From the NCBI GenBank assembly GCA_004431415.1, contig QPMI01000143.1:124001-188000 (forward strand): a stretch of DNA of 64,000 nucleotides, in the 5' to 3' direction. The DNA comes from Cyanophora paradoxa (lineage: Eukaryota > Glaucocystophyceae > Cyanophorales > Cyanophoraceae). This document shows, piece by piece, positions 50,415-62,282 of this stretch. A program made the position numbers and the translations under genes. Position 1 is the first letter of the stretch; every line of letters begins with the position of its first letter. The notes below the pieces were generated by a model. The model saw nothing but the letters and a program-made list of their open reading frames with translations. It did not search any database and had not been told where the DNA came from.

Positions 50415-52009
50415 ATCTAGAGCTAGACTTTCGGGGATCCGCCCCTCCTCCGGCCTCTTCCAATCGCAACTTGCAAGGCTTCCTTGCCATGCATGGCCAT
50501 GCGTGCCACGTGCACGGTGTGTCTGCATTCTAAAGCTTTAGCTGTATATATATATAGTTTCTTACGACCGTCGGACCGTCGGACGTCGACGTCGACGTCG
50601 ACATTTTCAGCTTATAAAACTGTATCTTCGTCCAATGGTCATGATCAAGCTTTATTATAAGTACGTATGCGTATACATATATATAGATATATATATGAGC
50701 AGCTTCATGGTTTCGAGCTCTGGCCTTCCTTTGTAGACTCAGGCAGGGCCTCCTTCCTTTCAATCTTTTAATGAACTGCGCGCAAAATACTAGTGGCCCG
50801 GCCGCGATTTTCGCGCCGGGGGTGCAAGGGGGGAACCGGGATCTAATGAAAGAGTCCTAGTGGCACGCGAAGCGCGCGACCCCTCGGCTCGGTCACGCGT
50901 GCTCGGCTGCGGGCAGCGGCGCACGCGGTACTGCGGTATAAGCTCGATTTCGAATTCGGCGGCGTGCTGAGCGCAGGAAGAGAGCACGGTCTGGACGGCC
51001 GGGCGTGCTCGGCTGCGATCAGCGGCGCAGCTAGGCAGCGGCGCAAGCGGTTTTGCGGTGCAATTGCAAGCTCAAGCACGAGTGCCGGGCAGCGTGCTCG
51101 GCTGCGGGCAGCGGCGCGTGCTCGGTAGGCGGTGCTGCGGTGCAAGCTTGATGCAGTGAGAAGTAGTCCAGGCGGCACGGGTACCGTGCGGCGTACGCGG
51201 CGCAGTGCGAGGAAGCGGAAATCTAGAGGAGACCGTCGGACAGCTAGGGAGAAGTGGTTCCATGCAGAACCGCGCAAGGAAGAGCCCGGAGTGAGAGAGA
51301 AGTTGGTTTTCCCCTCGAAAACCACTTTTTGCGAGTTCGAGAGAGCTCTCGCGAGCTCGAGTTTGACGCTCGAAAGTCGAAGGCTGACCGGTCCACCGAT
51401 CCAATCGGATCGCGAATAACGGCTCATTTTTTTCTGGTGTTGCATACTGGACCTCGAAAACGGCCTCATAGAAAAATTTTGGCTGAAGCGAGGGAACGGG
51501 AATTCGAAGCAAGCTGGGAGAAGCCCTTCGGTCTTCGTCCCCCCTTGCAATCTCATGTAGAACTTGACCGCGAAGCTTCGGAAAATACCACAAAGGTCTT
51601 TCTCGGACCCTTCTGTTTTCTTCTCATCTCCCTTCATGAGATCAATCACCTGTTATTCTGTACGTGCACATGTACATGTACATGTGTCATCACTATTCAG
51701 GTATACGTATTTATTCCGGGCGCGAAGGTGCCCATTGTTGGATCGGGATCCAGGAGGCTCCGCGCCAAGCATATGCATAAGCGCATACGCGAGTTTAATT
51801 TACTATCTATAGGTAAGTCTGAATGCGATCATGTACGTATATACGTAGTGCATGTGTACATGTGCCAACGTCTTGTGGTGCGGACATTCATAAATATTAG
51901 TGCATGTGTGTCATCGTCTTGTAGTGTATACGTCCGGACATTGTATTTTTATTCGCTAGCGTCATGATCAAGTCAATTGGGCCCTTAATTAAATATATAT
52001 TACATTTAT
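50415..52009. repeat. repeat-bearing spacer
   Basis: 50785-50865 and 50880-51160 are inverted copies of 36430-36560 and 34375-34760. From 51170 to 51650 base composition is more even and a 268-codon minus-strand frame is open, but it runs through the repeats and shows no family. CATGTACATGTACATG and similar palindromes lie near 51663-51685. Confidence 0.5.
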
Positions 52010-52590
52010 TGAAAGCTTCTGATCCACCTTGATTGCGCATGCAGCATGCGATTGAAAGCTCTACCCTCACAACAATACATCGCTACGACATGTACAGTGA
52101 TACATTTATATACCATGTCACAGTGTCCAGGGACACACATACTACTAAGGCTAAATGTACTCAAAAGAGTCTCTGAAATCCGGGTCCGAAAGAAATCGGA
52201 AATCGAAATATTCCACATCTAGCTAGGCCTAGGCCTGATTACGAGTGGTTGCAAAATTGAATGACTTTCAAAAAGAAACGAAAGCTAAGCTGAAGTAGTC
52301 TCAAGCTTCCAATCTGTTTCATAAAAGGTAAAGCTAAGGGTCTAGTTTGATTGAAATGTAATAACAAATAACAGGTAACTGGAAACTCTACGCATACATC
52401 TAAATCCAATGACGGAAGGTTTCAGAAGCTCGAGCTCAGCGGACCGGAGCTCGCACTATGTCGCGGCTGCGGCGGCGCCGGGCCGGGCTCGATCCGGCGT
52501 GGAGGCCGCAGTACGAGTGGGAACGGATCCGGAGGGAAGCGGCCGGCCCGCGGGGAAGGCCGGACGAGGGTGCGCGGCGCGGCCGGCGGG

Positions 52591-54892
52591 CTAGGGGCGG
52601 AGGAGGAGGTGCCAGCCGATGGAGGGCGGGTCGAGGGGGATGCCGAGGGCGCGGCAGACGCCGGCGAGCGCCGCCCGCGCCGCCGCCTCGTCGATCTGCC
52701 CGGGCCCCGCCGCGCGTCAGGCGCCGAGGCGACCCCGAAGGATGCGAAAGACGGAAAAAGGACCCTGAGGAGGGGGCCGGGGAGGTGGCAGTGGGCGATG
52801 CGGCGGGGGCCGGGGGCGGGGGCCTGCAGCTGGTCGGGCGCCGGCTCCACGAGGAAGAAGGCGTGCCGCCTGAACGCCAGGAAGGCCTGCGCGGCGGGGC
52901 CGGGCCCGGGGCCGCGTCGGCGTGAGAGGCGGTACCAGATCTAGAGCTTGGAGGGCCACGATGCATATGCGAAAGCTTAAGTAAAATGGACGCGCGCGCG
53001 CAGGGTGCGCCGGCGTCGGGGACCGACGGCGTCGCCGGCGTGAGAGGCGCTCGATTGCGCCGCTCTGGCGCCGGCGGCGGCGCCGGAGCTCGCGATCGGA
53101 GGGCGACGAGGCTTAGGCCGAATAAAATGGACGCGCGCAGGGCCGGGTGCACCAGCGCGGGGGACCGATCGCGACGTCGAAGCGACCCGCAATCGAGTTC
53201 GAGGCGCCGGCGCCGCAGCAGGGGCGCGCCCCTCTTCTTAAACGGCGCTCCTCGCGATCGTTTAAGATGGCGCCCCTCTTAGAAGGAGGTCGATCGCGAA
53301 CGCCGTCGCACTCACCAGCTGCAGGGCGGGGGAGCTGCCCCGCTCGCCTTCGCGAAGGCGCGGCGTCGCAGCGCCCGCTGCCCCTGCGTGCGCCGGCGCC
53401 ACCGCGGGCACGTCGGCCGCGCCGAGCGTGAGCTCGAGCCGAGGGCGGGGCGCATCCGAGCGCACCTTCGATTCCGGCGCCAGCGTCCGGATCCGGAGCC
53501 GCAGCTGGTGGTGGCGGCTGCTGTGCCGACGTCGACGGTACCGGATCCCGCTCAGAATCGGCGCCCGCGGCCGTCCGCGCGGACGCCGGCTCGGGATCGG
53601 GCGGCGCGCCGCCCGCGCTGTGGACGGCGTCGGCGTCGGCGTCTCCCTCCCCGCCGCCGCCCTCGCATGCGCATTCCTGCGCGACGCAAGTCAACAGCGT
53701 TCGGGGCATCATGATCAGATGATCAAAACCGAAGCTGAGGCCTGGGTCTATCTATAGCTAGCCACAGATCTCGATGTATTACACGAAACGTAGTTCTCAT
53801 GGTCAGAAAGACCGAGAAGCACCAGTACCGATCGCGAGGTGGCCGCACCATGGCCAGCGAGCACCAATGGATTGCCTACGTATACGGTGGCCGTAGAAAA
53901 AGAAAAAAGAAACCGAAAGAACGCTGCACGCAGCTAAATAGAGCCTGGCGCGGCCCGGGGCGGGCCGCGGGCGGGGCAGCTGCGCAACCTTCCGACGTGG
54001 ACGGCCAGACTGGGCTTGAGCATGCACCACGGCCATCCGACGGGGAAGTTAAAGGAGAAAGGAAAAGAAAATAGTGAAATCTTTGACGCGCCAGACTGAG
54101 ATATCTAGAGCTGTCAGATGGGGGGAATTCGAAGTGGACTTGATGTTAAGAATCGCGGGAAAGTGCAGACCCGCGAGTATAGCGAAGCGGATATTGTCGG
54201 ACGTGGAATGGGCTGACGGCCCGAAAATCGGGGGAAACAGCTGAAGAAAAGCTGAGAACAGCGGATAACGATGAAGGGATCCGGAGAAGAGAAGAGATCG
54301 TATCGAGCACATCGGAAAAGATGGAACAGTGCCATTAATTCTATCCATATGCATGGCCACGCGGGCGCACCTCCCAGAGGGTGAGGGGCCCGAGGGAGGC
54401 GGGGACGGCGGCGGCGGCGGCGGCGGCGGCGATGACGGCCTCCGCCTCGTCGATGTTGAGGGCGAGCCAGCCCCCCGCCCCTGCGCGCGGCACCGTCGAC
54501 CGTCGCGTCAAAACGGAAGACGCAGCTGCAGGCGTGGGTCTTTAAATTTAAATTACAGAGACGTTCGCCAGGTTACGGATATGAGCGAGATCGCGCGCAC
54601 CTTCTCCCGCGTCCGATGCGTCGATGGAATCCTCAGAGGACACGAGGCTCGCTTTGCGGGCGCCGGCCGCGTCGCGCGCGTCCTCGTGCGCCTGTGCGGA
54701 GGATGCGCTCCGTCCGTTGACGTTGTCCATCTCAGACGTCGAAGCGTCTCCGTCCGCGGCAGCGGCAGCGGCGGCCGCTCGCGTTGCCGCGCGGATGTGG
54801 GCGACTGCGACCTCCAGCGACACGGGAGCCCCGAAGAGGAGCGAGGCCGACGCGTAAGCCGGCCCCGCGATGGATCTGGCACGCCGGCTCAT
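52591..54892 (-). pseudogene. host gene family A, copy 2
   Basis: Starting at ATG 54892 (SRRARSIAGPAYASASLLFG) it follows copy 1 exon by exon: NIDEAETV-type exon near 54390-54470, the acidic/proline exon near 53330-53700, AFLAFRRHAFFLVEPAPDQL near 52800-52890 and the terminal exon ending at 52591. In the acidic exon, near 53450, two bases are missing relative to copy 1, which throws the GAADVPAV segment out of frame. Copy 3 shares this. Either copies 2 and 3 are inactive or the exon joins differ. Confidence 0.55.
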
Positions 54893-57540
54893 ATCTGTAA
54901 CGCTGAAATCGATCCGACGTCAACAATTAGCTGTGTATGCATGAGCCGAATCCGGGAACTGATCATGAGGGCAGGAAGAACGAACGATTCCAATTGCAAA
55001 TCTGCAGCTTCGATGGCGGTCCGGGCGCCAGACGCGTCGACGTCCACCTGCGTTCGCGTCATATATATGCATCGATATCGAAATGGAGCATTTCGCAGGG
55101 GATCCCCGGAGATATCGATGATATCGATGAGGGACATCAGGCTTGCAATTGCCTTCAAGTTGGGGCTTCTCCGGGATCCCGAGTCCGAGGCTCCACCTCC
55201 ACCGCGTGGCACCTCTCCAGTGTCTCCATGTACGTGCACCGGCCGGCCGCGCGCGCGGTATATATACGTACCTCTAGGTCTCCTCCTCTAGATCTCCTCG
55301 AGCTCGCCGAACTCTGCTGAGCTAGCCGCACCTCGATACGCGTCTACGTACACGTATACGTCGTACACGTACACGGTCTATCACGTGCACGGGGGGCTGC
55401 CGCAGAAGCGGCATTAATATTTTCTGTGTTCTTTACGTACGCGTTTCTTGTTCTTCTTTTTGTGTTCTTTACGTACGCGTTTTTTTGATCAGTGCATGCG
55501 CGCACTTGCACGTGACTCAGTGACTGTGAACGCGGTTCAACTTGGCAACGCACACGCACGCACACATATGCATGCAGCGGCACACTGCGCATGCCGCAGA
55601 CTCCGCAGTGCGGCCGGGCAGCTGGGCGCGCGCGCGCGGCTGCATGCAGCTGGCGCCGGCAGCCTGCTGCAAGTTGCAAGGCTGCAGCCTGCAGCTTCAA
55701 GCCACTGGGCCAGCAAGTTGGGCTGCTCCTGCAATCGCTGCATGCTGTTGCCATCGATACTGCAGCTGTATCGCTCTAAGTTTACTCGAGCTAGCGCTCG
55801 TCTAGATCTTGGGCCCTCGGCGAGCTCGAGCTCGAGCTCGAGCTCGATCTACCTCCATGATCTGGCTCGATCTATGGCGCAGACAATCGGGGCCTTTTTG
55901 GGGGGTAGTTCAGACTTCTTCGGACCCTCACGTGTCAGCTGGCGAAGTTAATTAAGCTTGCGCATGCATATGCTGTGCAGGTATCATAGTAGTATGCGCG
56001 CGCGCATGCTGGCCATGCGAGTTCACCAGTACCCCCTCAATAACACCCGACGTGACACCCGTGCACCGGTACCCGTGACCCAGAATTCGAAGAAATGGAA
56101 AACATTTTATTTTGTGTATACGTACGTGTACCATGCATGCAGTACGTTAGCGTGTGTACGCAGTACCCGGGCCGCGGGACTCGGGAATCGGGATAATCGG
56201 GAATAGCTATAGGGATATCGACGCGTACGTCGACTCGGCGATATCGCGATCGCCCGAGTCGATCCCGCGGCCGCGGCCATGGCCACGGGGGGACCGGAGG
56301 TGGTCGTCAGGAGGCTGGAAACCCGGTGGGACGTGCCACTGGAACCTCCCTCTTCCCCGACCGCGGCCGCGCGGCGGCCGCCCGACCCGGTCCTCCCCCG
56401 TCCTCCACCACCGCCTCACGCCCCCCCGCCTCATAATCCCCCGATCCCCCCTCCCCCGACCGACACCTTCCCGTTCCTATGAGCCCGGCGGCTCTACCAG
56501 GCCCGCTCTTGCACGAGCGCGCCCCCACCCCCGAGCCCGCCGTGCCGACGACACGGCGGACCGTATTTTAGCGTGTACAGATTGGCTTAGGTTATAATTA
56601 CTGAGCGCCTTCCCGGAGGCCATAGCTTGCTAGGTATAGTCCCAGCTGCAGTTCGTCTAGCCGTCCGCCAGTTTTTTCAGACCTTGCTCCCCCTCTCGTC
56701 CTTGGGTAGGCATCCCCTTCTCGTGTAGGACCTCCCCTGTACTGCAGCACTAGGCCTAGCCCCGGGGTAGCCTTTCCAGCTATCTCCACATCCGAGCTCC
56801 ACCCGGTCCAATGTCCGAAAGGCTTAGTCCCGTAGGTTCATCTCTCGACTTGACACAGATGGACACCGCATTTCTATCTTTAGCCATTTGTCTCGGTGCG
56901 TGCGAATTCATATACTAAGCGGCCATGGCCACGGCCGCGCCGCGGCGGGCCGGGCCGCGGCCGGCCGCGCGCGCGGGGGCCCGGCGCCGCGTGCAGACTG
57001 TGCACGATCATGATCACTGAGTCACGATCGATCATGATCACGATCATGATCACGATCATGATCGATATCATGGCCATGGGGCGCCGCGGCAGTCATGATC
57101 ATGATCATGATCAGTGCACGTCCGATCCGCCGCGGCGCCGGGCGCCCGGCTGCGGGCCGGCGCCTGCGCCCGCGGCCGGCGCCGCCCGGCCGCCGCTGCA
57201 GCCTCCTGATCATGATTAGCTGCGCATGCAGGGCCCGGCCCTCATGACTCAGTGAGATCGCGATCGCGATTCGAATTCGAAAATTCGCGATCGAAATCCA
57301 CACGCGGCGCGCGCGCGCACTGCGGCCGCCGGGCAGCCGCGTTGACCGTCGGACCATGATCAGCTTAAACTTGCAATTGATATCAGAGTATCGCCGCCGA
57401 GTCGATCATCAGGCTGAAATGATTAATATAAGCTGCGTGTACAGCTGAATCGATCGCGTGTACAGCTAATATATAATTTGTGCATCGCCTAATAAAATCT
57501 GAAGCTGAAATCCGCGGCCTTCCGAGTTCATTAATATTAT
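54893..57540. other. spacer of duplication unit 2
   Basis: I see no gene. Its contents are a palindrome-rich stretch, the repeat at 55325-55440 (see 33961), GAGCTCGAGCTCGAGCTCGA near 55820-55845, a 646-bp insertion (see 56273-56934) and ATGATC arrays at 57005-57110. Confidence 0.5.
56273..56934 (+). mobile_element. 646-bp insertion flanked by a 16-bp direct repeat, present in unit 2 only
   Basis: GCGGCCATGGCCACGG stands at 56273-56288 and again at 56919-56934. Unit 3 has a single copy at about 63418-63433 and nothing between. The inserted DNA has an open stretch rich in proline codons and a less GC-rich second half. I do not recognise it. Confidence 0.7.
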
Positions 57541-57648
57541 CAGATATCATAGTATAAGCTTGAAAGGTCGAGCCCGGAAATTCGACTGTCTAACAACATC
57601 TCAATGCCGCAGTGCCGCGACAAGCTAAAGCGGCCCGTAGTCTGGGCT

Positions 57649-59321
57649 CTAAAATGCGCAGGTCGCCCTGTACACGGCGAAGAGGGCGGCGGCGCCGAGG
57701 GGCCCGAGGGAGAGGCGGGCGGCGCGGGGCGGGAGGCGGCGGAGGCGGGCGGCGGCCCACAGGAAAGCGGCGGAATCGCCGGCGACGAGGAGGAGGTCGC
57801 GGGAGAGGCGCGAGCCGCCGAGGCCGAAGAGGCCCCAGAGGACCCGCTCGGGCAGGGCGATCGCGACGTGCGCCGCCGAGACCACGAGCGGGATCGCCAG
57901 GCGGAGCGGGCCCCCACAGGAACCTGGTCGGCATTACACGCTCAGCTCAGCGAGAAAAGGATCGGGGCGGAGTCGAACCGGGGTCCTTCTCCTCGTAGGC
58001 GAAGCGGGCGTCGGTGAAGGGGAGGACGCAGGCGGCGACCAGCAGCTCCGAGAGGCTGAAGAAGAGCTGCCGCCCGTACCCGTACGCGTACCCCCCGCTC
58101 AGCTCCACTGGCTTCGCTCAGGATCGGGGGGGCGGGGGCGGGGGCGGGGGCGGGCCTGGGAGGGCAGCAGTGGCTGCTGGCCGAGGCCGCTCTCGTTCAG
58201 GTAGTTGAAGACAGCCCTGCGGGGGAGCAGAGCGGGAGGGGGGGGGGGGGGAGGGGGCGAAGGGGGTGAGGAAGGCAGGGAGGGGACGGGGAGGAGGGGG
58301 GCGGGAGGAGGGTCTTGGGGGGAGGGGGAAGGGGGAGGGGGGGCGGAGGGGTGAGGAGGTGAGAAGGCCGAGAAGGGGGGTGGGGGGTGGGGGAGGGGAC
58401 CGGGGAGAGGGGGCAGGGGGGGGGGAGGGGGGGGGAAGTAGATCGGAGAAGAGAACCAGAGCAATGGATAGCTAGTGCTGGCCGGGGCGGGGGCGGGGGC
58501 GGGGGCGGGGGGGCACCATGCCCCGAAGAAGTGCGAGTAGAAGGATGTGAGGAGGACGAAGAGCGGCCCCGCGCGCAGCGATCGCTGGGAGACGAGGTAC
58601 GCCACGCGGTGAAGACCCGCCACCAGCAGCTGCGCGGGGCCGCCCACCGCGTCAGCGATCGCGATGGCCGCGCTGGCAGCCCGGCCCCGCGGGACCGGGG
58701 TACGCGACGCGCCTGCATGTAGAGGAGGAACCAGACGAGGATCCAGACCGTGACGCGCTCCATGTTGAAGTAGACGTACTTGTACCCCCTCTGGTCCATC
58801 GTCTTGCTGTGCGAGGCTGCGCGTGCGCGTGCTCAGGCTCACAGCTGTTGCTAGCTCTAGAAGCTTAGCTGTGGGGCGGCACGCCTTTGAATTTCTGGTC
58901 GAAGCAGCCGCACTCGCACTTCGCCTTGTCGACGGGGTCCGACCAGAGGTCCACTGCAGCGCGCCGCGGCCGGCCGCGGGGTGCACGTAAGCTAAGCTTA
59001 AGCAGCCTCGGGGGCGGGGGAACGCGGTGCGGGCGGGGCCGGCGCGCACCGCTGCCGGCGGCGTTGACGATCATGCCGGCCACGAAGATGAGGGCCGGGA
59101 GGGCGACGCGCCCCACGAAGAACGCCGCCGGGGCCCAGAGCTCAGCGATGGCCGTCCACGCCGCGGCCACGGCGCCTCCGCCCGCCGAGTCAGACTTCGC
59201 GCCGTACGAGCATATCTCCAGACCGGCGATGGCGAAGCGCCGCGCGGCGGGCGGGGAGTGCGCCCGATCGGATCCGGAGCCGCCCGACGCCAGCGGAAGG
59301 AGCGCGCCGCTCCCCGTGCCA
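57649..59321 (-). CDS. multi-pass membrane protein, multi-exon, uncharacterised family
   Basis: Exons on the minus strand include about 59321-59053 (APAAFFVGRVALPALIFVAG), about 58950-58868 (SDPVDKAKCECGCFDQKFKG), about 58805-58718 (YKYVYFNMERVTVWILVWFL), about 58660-58520 (LLVAGLHRVAYLVSQRSLRA, then FVLLTSFYSHFFGAW), about 58215-58155 (VFNYLNESGLGQQ), about 58110-57990 (YGRQLFFSLSELLVAACVLP) and about 57910-57649 (LAIPLVVSAAHVAIALPERV, then SRDLLLVAGDSAAFLWAA, stop). Hydrophobic segments and the DKxxCxCGCxDxxFKG...YKxVYFN pattern recall an uncharacterised multi-pass membrane family of protists and animals. That link is from memory. The start exon is probably upstream of 59321. Confidence 0.6.
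58110..58520 (+). repeat. G-rich polypurine tract in an intron of the membrane-protein gene
   Basis: The plus strand is almost only G and A from about 58226 to 58450, with GGGGCGGGGGCGGGGGCGGG blocks at about 58118-58150 and 58485-58510. The gene is on the minus strand, so its transcript is C/U-rich here. Confidence 0.85.
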
Positions 59322-60089
59322 ATCTACGAACACAAGATTAGCTAAGCATCGCGGACGTGCTGCGGGCATTGAATACATATGCATGATCATTGAATTCAAT
59401 GTTTCGAAGTCAATTAATTACTAATTACTAATTAGAATTCAATGTTTCGAAGTTAGAATAGAATTAGAAGAAATTACGGCTCAGCGGCTCTCATTAACTA
59501 TATAAGAGCTCGCGAACACTAATCGAAGCAGCTGCAGATCTTTTTTTTCAACTCTGTTGCTCAAAGAAGAAACCAAGGGATATATTCACGAGCTCGATCT
59601 CGCCCGGTGGACGTCGCGATCGACTGGCCGATCGCGAGTTCGCAGTGTACGTAACTTTTAGTAGCGAAGTAATCACATGAATGCGCGTCGCGCGCGCGCG
59701 GCTCCGAAAGCGGGGCCCGAAAGAAATCGCTAATCGACATATTCTAACTCTAGCTAGCTTAAAAGGCCTGACTATGAGTGATTGCGAAATCGAATGACTT
59801 AAAAACTTTCAAATGAGAAGAACGGTAAGCATAAGTCTTCCAATCTGTTTCATGAAAGGTGAAGCTTGAGGGTCTATATAGCTACGTATACTGTGACTGA
59901 AATCCAACTGGAAACTCTAATCCAATGATTGAATTTCGAAGGTTCCAGGAATCGAAGCTCGCACTATGTCGCGGCTGCGGCGGCGACGTCGACGGGCTTT
60001 GCACTTGGCTTTGCACGTGGGAACGGAGGGAAGCGGCCGGCCCGCGGGGAAGGTCGGAGGAGGGGGCCGGCCGGGGCGCGGCCGGCGGG
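59322..60089. other. spacer between the membrane-protein gene and gene A copy 3
   Basis: It is AT-richer than the surroundings, with a repeat of GAATTCAATGTTTCGAAGT (59391 and 59435). The right part (from about 59700) is the worn start of duplication unit 3. No gene is seen. Confidence 0.45.
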
Positions 60090-62282
60090 CTAGGGGCGGA
60101 GGAGGAGGTGCCAGCCGATGGAGGGCGGGTCGAGGGGGATGCCGAGGGCGCGACAGACGCCGGCGAGCGCGGCCCGCGCCGCCGCCTCGTCGATCTGCCC
60201 CGGCCCCGCCGCGCGTCAGGCGCCGAGGCGACCCCGAAGGATGCGAAAGCAGGGGAAGGACCCTGAGGAGGGGGCCGGGGAGGTGGCAGTGGGCGATGCG
60301 GCGGGGGCCGGGGGCGGTCCCCGCGGGGGCGGGGGCCTGCAGCTGGTCGGGCGCCGGCTCCACGAGGAAGAAGGCGTGCCGCCTGAACGCCAGGAAGGCC
60401 TGCGCGGCGGGGCCGGGCCGGGGCCGCGGAGCCACGTCGGCGTGAGAGCCGGTACCAGAGCTAGGATCCGGAGGGCGACGATGCTAAAGCTTTAGAATAG
60501 TGGAAGCGCTCAGGGTGCGCCGGTGCCGGGGATCGCGGTATCGATATCGATCGATGGCGAAGCTCCATCCATGCCAGCGGCGACCCGCAATCGAATTCGA
60601 GGCGCCGGCGCCGCAGCCGGCCCGCGCCCCTCTTCTTAAACGGCGCTCCTAGCGCGCGATCGTTTAAGACGGGGCCCCTCTTAGAAGGAGGTCGATCGCG
60701 ATCGCCGTCGCACTCACCAGGGCGGGGGAGCTGCCCCGCTCGCCTTCGCGAAAGCGCGGCGCCGCAGCGCCCGCCGCCCCTGCGTGCGCCGGCGCCACCG
60801 CGGGCACGTCGGCCGCGCCGAGCGTGAGCTCGAGCCGAGGGCGGGGCGCATCCGAGCGCACCTTCGATTCCGGCGCGAGCGTCCGGATCCGGAGCCGCAG
60901 CTGGTGGCGGCGGCTGCTGTGCCGACGTCGACGGTACCGGATCCCGCTCAGAATCGGCGCCCGTCCGCGCGGGCGCCGGCTCGGGATCGGGCGGCGCGCC
61001 GCCCGGGCTGTGGACGGCGTCGGCGTCGGCGTCTCCCTCCCCGCCGCCGCCCTCGCATGCGCATTCCTGCGCGACGCAAGTCAACAGCGTTCGGGGCATC
61101 ATGATCAGATGATCAAAACCGAAGCTGAGGCCTGGGTCTATCTATAGCTAGCCACAGATCTCGATGTATTACACGAAGCGTAGTTCTCATGGTCAGACAG
61201 ACCGAGAAGCACCAGTACCGATCGCGAGGTGGCCGCACCATGGCCAGTGAGCACCAATGGATTGCCTACGTATACGTATACGGTGGCCGTAGAAAAAGAA
61301 AAAAGAAACCGAAAGAACGCTGCACGCAGCTAAATAGAGCCTGGCGCGGCCCGGGGCGGGCCGCGGGCGGGGCAGCTGCGCAACCTTCCGACGTGGACGG
61401 CCAGACTGGGCATACACCACGGCCATCCGACGGGGAAGTTAAAGGAGAAAGGAAAAGAATATAGTGAAATCTTTGACGCGCCAGACTGAGATATCTAGAG
61501 CTGTCAGATGGGGGGAATTCGAAGTGGACTTGATGTTAAGAATCGCGGGAAAGTGCAGACCCGCGAGTATAGCGAAGCGGATATTGTCGGACGAGGAATG
61601 GGCTGACGGCCCGAAAATCGGGGGAAACAGCTGAAGAAAAGCTGAGAACAGCGGATAACGATGAAGGGATCCGCAGAAGAGAAGAGATCGTATCGAGCAC
61701 ATCGGAAAAGATGGAACAGTGCCATTAATTCTATCCATATGCATGGCCACGCGGGCGCACCTCCCAGAGGGTGAGGGGCCCGAGGGAGGCGGGGACGGCG
61801 GCGGCGGCGGCGGCGGCGGCGATGACGGCCTCCGCCTCGTCGATGTTGAGGGCGAGCCAGCCCCCCGCCCCTGCGCGCGGCACCGTCGACCGTCGCGTCA
61901 AAACGGAAGACGCAGCTGCAGGCGTGGGTCTTTAAATTTAAATTACAGAGACGTCCGCCAGGTTACGGATGTGAGCGAGATCGCGCGCACCTTCTCCCGC
62001 GTCCGATGCGTCGATGGAATCCTCAGAGGAGACGCGGCTCGCTTTGCGGGCGCCGGCCGCGTCGCGCGCGTCCTCGTGCGCCTGTGCGAAGGATGCGCTC
62101 CGCCCGTTGACGTTGTCCATCTCTGACGTCGAAGCGTCTCCGTCCGCGGCAGCGGCAGCAGCGGCCGCTCGCGTTGCCGCGCGGATGTGGGCGACTGCGA
62201 CCTCCAGCGACACGGGAGCCCCGAAGAGGAGCGAGGCCGACGCGTAAGCCGGCCCCGCGATGGATCTGGCACGCCGGCTCAT
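60090..62282 (-). pseudogene. host gene family A, copy 3
   Basis: It starts at ATG 62282 with the same exon 1 as copy 2 (SRRARSIAGPAYASASLLFG) and ends at the stop at 60090. It shares the 2-base loss in the acidic exon (near 60840) with copy 2. The upstream open frame on the minus strand extends beyond the ATG to 62564, but this is not conserved in copy 1. Confidence 0.55.

Larger units (their letters stand above)
52010..57500. repeat. segmental duplication, unit 2
   Basis: The segment repeats at 59700-64000 with an offset of 7390 bp over long stretches (for example 53799/61189 and 54329/61719) and high identity. Its gene-A part is also the inverted counterpart of 37745-40720. It differs from unit 3 by insertions at about 55320-55490 and 56289-56934. 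Confidence 0.88.

Noticed and set aside
50843-51649. 268-codon minus-strand frame as a gene
   Set aside because: It runs through dispersed repeats that recur at 34375-34760 and 36430-36560, and shows no family motif.
57960-58000. Possible minus-strand tRNA (GGTTCGACTCC box)
   Set aside because: No acceptor, D or anticodon stem can be drawn, and the word lies next to a coding exon of the membrane-protein gene.
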